This document shows, in pieces, positions 54,831 to 64,000 of a stretch of 64,000 bases of DNA (within the stretch, counting starts at the first letter, position 1; the number at the start of each line of letters is the position of its first letter). The notes beneath the pieces are model-generated. The model worked only from the letters and a program-made list of their open reading frames with translations, was not told the DNA's origin and did no database searches. This DNA comes from Gnetum montanum (Eukaryota > Streptophyta > Gnetopsida > Gnetales > Gnetaceae). Where the stretch lies: contig MNCI01033465.1 in NCBI GenBank assembly GCA_015680685.1, forward strand, positions 381,079-445,078. The letters are read 5' to 3'. Position numbers and translations under genes: made by a program.

Positions 54831-57099
54831 GTAAGCTAGTGCAACAAATACCTCAATGGATGGACAACCACACTCAATTTTTTAGATCTCCTCCTTCTAA
54901 CTTAGTCATGGGGGAGATGTCCATCCATGCTAATCATATATGTGGCTTCTTATTTTTTTTATTTTTTGTTTTACACATTTTGTTTTTGCAAATTGTTTAT
55001 TTTACATCTTTTTTATTTTAAAAATTTTTTCTATTTTACACCATTTTTTATTTTACACTTTCTTATATATTTTACTTTATTTTAGTGTGATATTCTACTT
55101 TCTATTAATAAATGTGCTTTGTGTCAACAGGACACAGTGGTGCTGTAGTTGTTGCTAATGGTGGTTTGTGCTTAATGTTTTTGTTTACTAATGTCTAATT
55201 TCTATTTTTGAATTTTTGTACTAATGTTTAGTTTCTATTTTTGAATTTTTGTACTAATGACAAAGGCATGGTTTCTTTTTCATGGAATAGGCAATGTGTC
55301 CATGACATCCATCCATCCACAAAAATCTATGGTTTTCCTCATTTTGGGAATATGAGGTCCCTTTCATTAATTAAACCTTTAATAAATTTGTGACCTTGGT
55401 GGTTTCCAAAATTAGGAAGGATTCAAAGGTTTGCATAGGGTGTAACTTTAAGGGGATTCAATACTCTTTGTACTCTTCTACTTACTTAGGTGCATGAGTG
55501 TTTTCATGGATTTCTTACCATTTCATATTAACCATAAACAAGAAGTTAAATAAGTCTTTGTATGGTATGGTTTCCATCCAAAAAAGAAGAAGAAAAGAAA
55601 CAAAAAAATTAAATGATGATGAAAAAAATGGNCGAAGAAGAAAAGAAACAAAAAAATTAAATGATGATGAAAAAAATGGTGAGAATTCAAAGCACACCCT
55701 TTAGACAAATAACCAAGCTACAAGCACTAGTTATGGAACTAGAAAGACATGTTACCCATGCTTGATGGCCCCCTCTAACTAAGGTCCTCTCTCACTTCCT
55801 GCTTCTCTTTTCTTCTTCTTAAGAAATATTGGTTATTCTTTGGGATCCCTCTTGTGTCTTAAGGGGGTGGATCAGTCTTGGAGTGGCAATGGGAAGTCAC
55901 TAAAAGCAGTTGATTTTGGTCTAGACTAATGATAAATCTTCTTAGTACATTTAAACACAAATCCACAAGGAACTTCTTATGACCTCAATTCAAAACTCCA
56001 TTCCATCCATGTTGTCCATAACTCACCTCACTGCTAGTGTCCATGTTCTTGTTCCATGTCTTTGTTTGACATACTTGAATTCTTTGGTAGAATCATCTAG
56101 GTTTTGATCCTTAATGTTCATAAACCATCAATCACCTATGGGGCTCAAGGACTCCTTAGGTTGAGGTTATGCAAGGGCAAACGAGACATGTGCCTACTAT
56201 GGGGAGGATTCATTTTTATATCTCTTGGTTGGGATTGTTAAGCACCTTATTCTTAGGCATTTTTGCAATCAAAATCTTTCATGCACCCATCTTCTACATC
56301 CAACCATGTGCTTCTTTAAGTATTTTCTTCCATTCACACATTATCCACCAAATTCTTGAATTTTTGAGCTTTCAAAGATCCTCTTTAATGATTTCATTGT
56401 ATTCTTAGCTTTTCTAGGACTCCATAGACCCTAAAATCATTCAAAAATTCCTTGTATTTTTTGAAATATTCCAAATTTAAAATTTCATTTACAAACCTTG
56501 TAAATGAGGTCCCATTAATGAAGCCCATGCATATATGTAGCCCATTCAACACAATGCAAAAATCCTATATATGTGCGCAACTCCCTTTGAAATTTTCACA
56601 TCTACTTTCAAACGTCCCAATGAGGTATTTGTAGTTTTCAAAGCCCATAACTTCTTAACTGTTTGTCCAAATCACTCCGTTCTTTGATCCTGTAGCTCCT
56701 CAAGGTAAGCTCTTAGTCGTGGGGGCCACAAACATGCTAATTTTGATAGAAAATTTTTTTACACTTTTCTCACTCCCACAAAGGTTTAACTAAGAAATCA
56801 ACATTAAAACACCAAATTATGGGAGCTAAACCCTTCCAAAGAGCTTTGGTGACACTTACAATAAAAATTTAATTAATAAAAGAATTAATCTGCCATGGTC
56901 CAACTGTAGACAAGTGTAACTAATTAATGAGATAAGGCATCTAAATATTCTAAGTTACACATTATATCTACTAATCCACAAATGTGTTGTGACTGCATAT
57001 GGAACCAAGAGGCAAACACACATAGGAAAGAGGACCATATCAACCAAGGGAAAATTGGCCAAGAATGGGAAGGGGCCAAGAACAGGCCCAAGAAGAATT
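54831..57099 (+). other. 3' noncoding region of element E-F
   Basis: The part to about 55800 matches element A reversed (18450 down to 17600), including an AT-rich block of ttttacac-type words at 54945-55090 and a duplicated tttctatttttgaatttttg near 55200-55250. From 55800 to 57099 I see no gene. Gene-like Phe/Leu-rich readings are due to T-richness. Confidence 0.55.
55586..55679. repeat. 46-bp exact duplication around an ambiguous base
   Basis: The A-rich stretch 55586-55631 is repeated exactly at 55634-55679, separated by N (55632) and one C. It is the same pattern as at 22904-23000 and suggests an unmerged assembly overlap. Confidence 0.85.
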
Positions 57100-58060
57100 G
57101 ATCACAACCCATGCTATGGGACCTCTTAGGGAGGAGGTTGAAGTGGTGTCTATTCATTAGATTCCAAAATAGGTGGTAGCAATAGAAACCTCTCCATGGA
57201 GAAGGTCTGTGCCCTTCACCAAAAAACTACAATAAAAGTTGCTACTTGGAAATTAGAGGCTCTCAAATTTTAGAAAGTTAAAAATCAGTACAGATACCAG
57301 GTTGACCTACCAAAGGAAATAAATGAGAAACACATTCAAGTGGTAAAGGCAAAGGTGAATGAGACCCTCCAACAACTCCAACAAGAACACAAATTGTAGC
57401 AACCCATCATTGATGGGATTGATTAATACAATAAAGCAAAAACTTGCCTGAAGGAGTTGCAAATAGAGGAGATGCCAAATATATGAAGCTTGCCAATCTC
57501 TAATACAAAAACCTAGCTATGTTAACTACTAGATAGTCGTGGTCAAAACTAGAAAAGTAGGTAGCCCACTTATACTTGTTGTACGAGGTTGAGTTCAAGC
57601 ACCACAAGAATCCCAAGAAAAATCTTGCAGTGGCAAATGCTGAACTCAAGGTTCTCAAGAGCCAATATATTGATCAAAGATCCATTACCAAGATCTTGGC
57701 CAAAAGAATGAATGACCACTAGGAGTTGTAGAACATAGTCAGGGTGTTCAACGTCAAATGCAAATAACTCACTACTTGGTTCGTCAACGTCAAGGAGTTT
57801 TTTCCATTAATGTCCTATCCACAGGATATCCCCATTCCAACCCAAATTTGTGATGCCACATGGATTGTGAATGATCCCTAGTATAAAGAGGAAAAGATCA
57901 AAGGCATTAATGAATGTCTTTCACCTTCCACTGAAGGTAGCAGCTATAGCAGAACAGCCATAGCCTCCTCAACCACCATGTGCACCCAAAGCTAGAAAAG
58001 GTCCTTCAAGACCTCAGGAACCCCTACCACCTATGACTATTTGATCTTCTCAACCATCTT
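57100..58060 (+). pseudogene. Degenerate coding region, coiled-coil-like, unknown
   Basis: Blocks of plausible protein in shifting plus frames: YQVDLPKEINEKHIQVVKAK and VNETLQQLQQEHKL near 57300; KKNLAVANAELKVLKSQYID near 57620; then FNVKCK and VNVKEFFPLMSYPQDIPIP near 57800. A Ser/Thr/Pro-rich tail follows near 57950. Heptad-like spacing of Leu and charged residues suggests coiled coil. Element A has no equivalent, so this part was gained by E-F or lost by A. It might be an env-like remnant or captured DNA. I recognise no family. Confidence 0.4.
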
Positions 58061-58282
58061 CACGCCATTAGAGGATGTGTTATCCAACTTGAATAATCAT
58101 ATCATCATGTTCAATTTTGTATCATTAACACCACAAATTTTGTAATGATGTTGATTTGTACACCTAGGCACTTAGATTTGTTGTGTCAAGTGTTAATCAA
58201 TAATCCCATGCCTTCCTAATTTTGTAAAGGAACTCAAGGATGATTTTTCATTTAGTCATAGGGGTATGATGAACCATTAAAG

Positions 58283-59160
58283 TGTCACGTTGACGAGCCC
58301 CATTAATTGGGCTACATTGACATGGTGTTGCCTCATCAACAGGGCTGCATTAATGTAGCATTTGCTACATTTATGAGGCTTCATTAACCTAGCTCCATAA
58401 TAATGTCTATAAATACAATGCTTCCACCGTGTAAAAGAAAGAAGTTTTTTAATATCTTAGTGAAGTTCTTGTAGTTTGTTCATTTGAGAGTTAGAATATT
58501 TTCTAAGTGCTTGTAGCAGGAGTCAGAAAGTGTACAAATCTTTATTTAACCACTAATGTACCTAAGCACAGTAGTGTGAATGGCAATAAAGATGAGCCTT
58601 TTAATTAAACCTTACAACACTTGGAATAGATTAATGATTTATTTTTTCATTTACCATTTTCATTAATTACATAATTAATTAAGATAAGTAAGACTTTAAT
58701 TGATTAACTAACTAAGCTAAATAGATTAAACACATAAGTACGACCCCTTTGAGCATAACATATAGCACTTGGTAATGCCAATAGTGCTTAACGATTGGTA
58801 ACCCATAACTATTGTATGTGTTCAGGATGTGTACGAAAAGTGGCACGGGATGCTTATGTTAGGATAGTTACTTATTAATTAGTAATCAAATTAGTTAAAT
58901 TGCTTAATAATTTCAATTTCAACTTGTCATCAATTGTAGGCAAATAAAATATAAAATAATAAAAATCATGTACCCCAATTACACTTAACCATACAACTAA
59001 GCTTCACAAGTGTAGTTGGAAAGATAACAATCACCACGATTAGATTTTACTTCCTAGAACCAGTGTATGTGGAAACTTAAGGTTCATGGAATTCGATTGG
59101 ATTGCACGTAAACGCTTGTAATTCATGTGGTTGGGTGTAAGATATACTCGCCGCTCATCA
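58283..59160 (+). repeat. 3' LTR of Athila element E-F
   Basis: 878 bp from tgtcacgttg to cgctcatca. TATA element near 58407. Aligns along its length with 46074-46351 plus 48051-48592. No polypurine tract is obvious before it, and the bases outside the two LTRs (caaag / ccttc) do not form a target duplication, so the pairing rests on similarity and internal order. Confidence 0.8.
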
Positions 59161-59464
59161 CCTTCCTTACAAGGGAGGTGAAATCATCATTCATAGTGAT
59201 ATCCTGATTTCCTTAGCTATTAACAATATGAACATGGAGCAAGGGTCTAAAGTGGAGCTTCAAGAAGAACCTCCCAACCATGAAATCCATCAACCCAAGA
59301 GGGAACAGAAAGTCAATGATGATGATAATACGCAACGGGATGTGTTATGGGATGAACTCCCTTTTAACATCATCAGTAAAGGTGATGGTGAATATAAGCT
59401 TGTGTAGAGTAGGCCTTATTCATTTCCTAATCTTTCAAAGATTAGGAAGAATCTGCACAAGTGA
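59161..59464 (+). pseudogene. C-terminal end of a gag-protease polyprotein
   Basis: It reads GGEIIIHSDILISLAINNMN, MEQGSKVELQEE, DVLWDELPFNIISKGDGEYK and SRPYSFPNLSKIRKNLHK before a TGA at 59462. This matches the end of the element B gene (31964-31758) almost block for block. It takes up close to where element D stops at 46073 and is probably the same gene after the Athila insertion, although about 20 bases overlap between the two sides. Confidence 0.75.
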
Positions 59465-59709
59465 TGTACACATAAACCTCTCCATGCCCTTACAACTAGA
59501 TGCACTAATAGCCATGTAGCCTAACCTTTCTTTCTTAATTTGGTATACCCTTTTATGTACTTTGTTTTACTCTTTATGTGTGTAGCCTAAGTTTCTACTT
59601 TCATTTGCAATTTTACTTATTTATTACAACCTTTCTTTTTCTTTACTTTTGCTCATGTTATGAACATCAAAAAAACTTTAAAAAATAAAATTTCCAAAAA
59701 AAACATATA
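59465..59709. other. Spacer between gag-protease end and tandem repeat
   Basis: T-rich noncoding DNA ending in an A-rich run (aaaaaactttaaaaaataaa), as in element C. No gene. Confidence 0.5.
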
Positions 59710-59890
59710 GGGACCGGCCCGCTATGGCTTTAAACCGGCATTGTAGTCTGCTAAGACTTTAAACTACTGACATGGCCTGCCATGGCCTTAAACTGGCAAA
59801 ACCTATCATGCACTACAGCCTGCCATGGCCTTAAACTAGCAACATAACCATAATACAACCTGTGCATACCATGCCCTAAAACTGGCAAAC
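59710..59890. repeat. Tandem catggccttaaactggca repeat, right copy
   Basis: Five units near 59718-59885 with the core ggccttaaac-ggc, some preceded by tctgctaagac. Same orientation as 41810-42425, reversed relative to 31265-31530 and 2090-2200. Confidence 0.85.
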
Positions 59891-60289
59891 ATCTCTTTTA
59901 TTATATTTCTTTTTTTTTCCTATTATCGCATCAATTAGCCATTTAACTTTATAGTCAAAATCATCAACATAGCCATTTACAATGTTTATAACACTAGAAC
60001 AATATATATAGCCAAAAAATGAAATCCAAATCAAAAATTTAAATTTAAAGTATCCATAACATACATAGCCATGACCACACTATGTGGTAAAAATGTCAAA
60101 AGATAATAATAATAGCCATCTATAACATAGTCTTGGCTAACAATAGCCATCAATAGTAAAACAAAAATATATAGCCAACATGCTAGACTAAGTTGATGGA
60201 GGCTATTGAGGAGCATCTAGAGGAGGAAGTGGTGGGGCATCCCCACCCTCAACACTACAACTACCAATTTCTCCTGACACCTAAAACAT
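59891..60289. other. AT-rich spacer before the antisense gene
   Basis: The word atagcca occurs more than eight times between 59940 and 60190 in an otherwise featureless AT-rich stretch. No coding signal. Confidence 0.4.
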
Positions 60290-62990
60290 AACAGCACATA
60301 CCTAGTTAGTGGTCAATAGCCAAAACCATAATTCAAAACAAAAAAACTAAAATATATCAAAATTATAGAGAATTTTTCTCCATGACTTTCAGGGGTAGAT
60401 GTGGAAAGCCTTCCTTCAAATGATGGAGGATCTAATCCTCCATCATCTTAACCTAATCAACATCCCCAAGATCAATGCTAGAAAGGATGACAATACTATC
60501 TATTATAGTCCAAGTAGGTAGCTTTTAAGTAATGGTAGTCGTAGAGGTCTTGCCTACAGTAGTGGTAATCTAAGGAGTAGGGTATTACTCCACTGTGAGA
60601 GTACTCTCAAAAAGCTTATAAGCACTCTCTACCTAGATCCCCTAGATGAAAAACTCTCTCTTACGTTATTCTACTAACTCCTCCTTGAGCCACTTGAGGT
60701 AGGCTCTACAATCCACCTTGTACTATCACTTGTGGGTCGTTTGTTTCTTACCCCACTCTAGGACTCAAGCACAATGATCTTTCCAATCCTTGACCTTCTA
60801 GGAGATGAGATCCATTTGCATTTGTTGTTCCACCATCTCCCGTAAGAGCACTACTTTATCTTGAATGGTATGCCAATAGCAAGTCCACATGATCTCCTTG
60901 GTCTACAATTCTTCTAAATTAGCCACTTCGGCTTCCACAAAGGCCTTATGGTCTTGGAGATCTCTAATCACCTCCTCTTACCATTGAGTTTTCTCTCTTA
61001 AGGCCACAACCTATTCCCATAGGTATTCATTGGACCTCTCTAGCTTCCATGAAGTTTTTGCACATAACGTTGCTAGATCAGTGGCGGTCTCATGCAACTT
61101 CAAGGGTACACTAGAGACATCAGATGAAAGCTTTGGTGAGGAGTTAATCTCCATGTCTCAGCTGTGATCCCACTCGACAAAAGGTACTACACATACAATA
61201 ATAAGCATAATGTACAACATAACATAACCCATAACATATCAAAACAACCTAAGGCATATAAAACAAAGTCATTACATATCTCAAGTGTAACTTGGTGCAT
61301 CCAGTCGATGATGTCCTTAGTCATCCCACACATGAGCTCCACCTTGTCCAAGACCTCTACCCATGGTTTCATGCAAAACTTAGGTACAAGAACCTACATT
61401 GGTGGCTTAGGAGCTACTATAAGCATAACAATCATTGAATAGTTAGGATGAAAACCAAAAATTAGACAATAGGATACAACAAAAGTGTTAAAGCATGGAC
61501 ATACTAGGTTCCTCTTCTTCTTTTGGAATGATGATGGGGGATGTGGCTGGCACCGCCTCATCGAACAAAGCATCTAGATCATTTATGTCTATCTTAGGTT
61601 GCTATAAGAGTGCCTCTTTTGCACGCCTTTGTTCTTCCTCTATAGAAACTTAGGTTGCCAAGACTTGATGCTTGTCTACAACCATAACACATAGAAAATC
61701 GATTAGCATATGAAATCATAAAATGACCAACACTCTCAAAATAAAAAAATAGCCAAAACTTAAATAAAGCATACCTATGACTACTTGTTGTAATGGCATA
61801 AGCTTAAACTTAATCTTCTTTGGGATACATTGATCTGATGCTAATGGTGCATACCTGTGACTATCAATGGACCCACACCACCTACCATCAAGATCCTTAG
61901 TGGTAATGAATAGTGAATCATCCATCCCCTCTGGTGGATTTTAGGCTTGCATTGTTGGATAAATGTGCTTTATCTAAGGCCTAGAAAGTTGGCTTGGGTT
62001 TTGGGAAACCCATCGACCATTTCTCCACACCACCAAAAACTCTACAAACCTATTCAAGTAACTTGCAAAAAAGGCAAAATGCATGTTGATTATCGTAGTG
62101 TCCTTGCAAAGTTTAAGGATCTCATCCTTAAGCCCAACAGCCAAAGCAACCACCTAGTTGAACCTGGTACCATCTCTTAGGACCTTCTTAAAGGTTCATC
62201 CTTGCATGATGCCAGTCATCTTCTTTTGCGATAATAGTTAGGAAAATGCACGAGACCTGAATAAAGGATATGATTCCTTTGCATCAGGGTTCGTGAAGCT
62301 ATCAACGAAAATTCTGGAATGGCCCATGCTAGCACCAAGACACTCCAAAACCTCCTCACAATGGCCTAATTCCTTCATTATTCTGGTGGCAACCATTGTC
62401 CCATTATCAAGGATACCAAACAAGTTGCAAAAGAGATCCTCATCATTGTCTATGTTAATCATCACACCTGGAATGGTGGTGCTAAAGCAATCTACCTTTC
62501 TGTTGAAGGATTCGATGATGTGAGTAATCTTCACACGGGGATGGAAGGAATAGGTGCCATAAATAGATTAAGCAAAGCCACACGTTGATTGTTTACTTTA
62601 ATGTACCTAGGCACCTGTCCCCTTAGCCACTCTTGTGTTGGTATCACCTCACCAAACTCTAGGATGAGGGTATCCTCATGATGTCCTGCAAGTGACAAGG
62701 TGACATCAACAAAGGTGGGGAGTCTTGTAAGGCAAAAACCGACATTTAGCATCAACATAAGCAAGTTTAATAGAACATTAGAGGCTATAGCCTTTATGTT
62801 TACCTTTCTTCTTCTTCTTTGATGTGGTTTGAGCAAAGGTACTAGCTACCAGGGTCTGATCTAAGGAGCTCTTGGAGCTCACCCACTAGTTGTGTATCGT
62901 CTTCTTATTCACACACTTCTTGTAGACAAGGTTGAATCTATTAGTGTATGCATCAAATCCCTCTCTTTACTATTTATACACAAAAATTCT
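60290..62990 (-). pseudogene. Spliced gene of unknown function, antisense to gag-protease (right copy)
   Basis: Minus-strand counterpart of the gene at 27640-31060. The block at 62534-62238 reads ITHIIESFNRKVDCFSTTIP, GVMINIDNDEDLFCNLFGIL, aligning with IIDSF...GVRVVLDL...DLFGLP of the other copy. 61372 onward gives MKPWVEVLDKVELMCGMTKD against MEAWVERLDKFTFMEGLVED. The charged tail near 60900-60650 aligns around a shared aaggattggaaagat-type word. Intron signals: gtaaac...acaag from 62803 to 62724 (80 bp); gtatgc...ttgtag from 61774 to 61676 (99 bp); and one ending gtgtag before 61187. A Lys run (SKKKKKGKHK) precedes the first. Stops make it defective. Function unknown. Confidence 0.6.
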
Positions 62991-63186
62991 TATTCAGGGG
63001 TCCTTTGTAAATACATCTAAGGAAATGTAACCCACCACCAAGGTTTGATCATTGATCCTGTACTTGCAAGAAGTTCACAACACTGATGATGTTAGAAAAG
63101 GTAGTTTAGCCAATAAAGCCAAAAAATCATAAAAACACTAAAATAACCATGCTTACCCCTATAGATAGTACATGGTGCTGGGTGGG
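62991..63186. other. Upstream end of the right antisense gene, cut by the last LTR
   Basis: On the minus strand an interval bounded by gtaagcatgg and caagtacag (about 63157 to 63066) has intron form and would add another exon. The first exon and promoter seem to have been displaced by the LTR starting at about 63187. Confidence 0.35.
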
Positions 63187-64000
63187 TGATGAGACACGAT
63201 TCACATGAGCCGCAATATCGCGTCGTCCCCTGCGATGTCGCGTATGCGATATCATGGTTTGCCACCAAATCTATAAATAAGAGGTAACACTCCCCTTATT
63301 TCCCATCCTAGGCTAGAAGTAGGGAAACTCTGGTAGATTGATCACTCCAGAGATAGAATATTTTCCATGTGCCTACAGTAGGAGTCCCCAAGTGAACAGA
63401 TCTTTATTCGAGCAACATTGTACCTGAACGCAAGTTGTGTACGGCAATAAAGACGAGCTTTGTGGATAAACTTTGCAGTGCATGGAATAGGATTTTATTA
63501 CTTGTTATTTATTACATGTTATTTCCTACCTGTTATATATTACCTTGTAGTAGTGCGGCATGAGTATGACTTGATTACGAGCATTTACGGATGTGTACGG
63601 CTAATCAAGGAATCAGCTTCTCATCGCGATTAGATTCTCTCACCCTCAACTCCTAGAATGCGGAATGAGTATGACTTGATTACGAGCATCTAAGGATGTG
63701 TACGGCTAGTCAAGGAATGGATGTTCATTACGCTTAGGCTAGTCAAGTGCCTTAGTACGACCACTTCGAGCACGTGCGTTACGCGTGGTGATCCCAATAA
63801 CGATTAGCGTTTGGTAGCCACGGTTGCATAGTTTAGGGTGTGTACGGTAAGTGGGAACAGATGCTAACACTAGGTAATTTAGACTTAGTTCATTAGTTAG
63901 AGCTAGTACTTAGTTTCTCAACCCTTCAGCCTTTAGCATAGAAGACATAAAACATAAAAAGATATAAAAATCATATACCTCGGACTTACTTAACCATACA
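63187..64000 (+). repeat. LTR of a younger Athila-type element, cut by window end
   Basis: Order matches the other Athila LTRs: gatatc-bearing U3, TATA element (ctataaataagag near 63272), gatagaatattttcca, ggagtccccaagtg, tgtacctgaacgca and aataaagacgagc. It continues to tacttaaccataca at the right edge. CG dinucleotides are far more frequent than in its relatives (for example atatcgcgtcgtc and gttacgcgtggtg). Whether it is a complete element beyond the window or a solo LTR cannot be seen. The left end is placed within a few bases. Confidence 0.75.
63554..63719. repeat. 60-bp direct duplication inside the last LTR
   Basis: tgcggcatgagtatgacttg at 63554 and tgcggaatgagtatgacttg at 63659 begin two near-identical units of about 60 bp, 105 bases apart. 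The LTRs of elements A and E-F do not show this duplication. Confidence 0.85.

Noticed and set aside
1-64000. Host protein-coding genes, tRNA, rRNA or CRISPR arrays
   Set aside because: None could be supported anywhere in the window. Apart from the helicase relic and the antisense genes, every protein-like stretch I could name is a retroelement gag, protease, RT, RNase H or integrase.

Overview
This window looks like intergenic DNA from a large, repeat-rich plant nuclear genome. Nearly all recognisable coding sequence belongs to decayed plant LTR retrotransposons: the Ty3/gypsy Athila and Tat-like lineages, one gypsy gag with an initiator-Met primer site, and a Ty1/copia scrap. Stops, frameshifts and CG-to-TG/CA decay are everywhere. 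I found no intact host gene, tRNA, rRNA or CRISPR array. The species cannot be named from the sequence.

Layout. 1-1880 (minus): a Tat-type pol fragment with RT, RNase H and a second RNase H. 2090-2900: a short tandem repeat, then promoter-like DNA with a possible spliced first exon. 3085-3660 (plus): a copia integrase relic. 4581-7850 (plus): a long LTR with a CT-rich leader, a primer-binding site and a gag relic. 7920-15045: tandem repeats, dominated by a roughly 50-bp satellite in higher-order units of about 1.15-1.2 kb, with a PIF1-type helicase tail between its two parts. 15661-25552 (minus): a complete but dead Athila-type element (A), sitting inside a plus-strand integrase gene whose halves lie at 15327-15660 and 25556-26068.

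26740-46073 and 59161-62990 hold a second family, Tat-like elements encoding gag and protease but no detectable RT, RNase H or integrase. Copy B is minus (31758-36248), copies C and D are plus (36251-46073), and a further 3' part lies at 59161-62990. They share an LTR type, a primer-binding site, leader repeats, a gag-protease ORF and a ctagtttaaggcca-type tandem repeat. Copy B and the right-hand 3' part are followed by a gene in the OPPOSITE orientation (27640-31060 plus; 60290-62990 minus) that appears to contain several GT-AG introns at shared positions. This antisense spliced gene is the most interesting system in the window.

46074-59160 (plus) is a second Athila-type element (E-F), apparently inserted in the gag-protease copy D. 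Its 5' LTR is itself split by a solo LTR of the gag-protease family (46352-48045). From about 63187 to the window end lies a younger-looking, CG-rich LTR related to A and E-F.

How the parts work together: the elements are nested, so relative age can be read. E inserted into D-type DNA, a solo LTR then inserted into E, and A inserted into an older Athila integrase. The gag-protease elements lack their own polymerase, so they would have needed pol proteins from another element; the Tat pol at the left edge is one candidate partner, by inference only.
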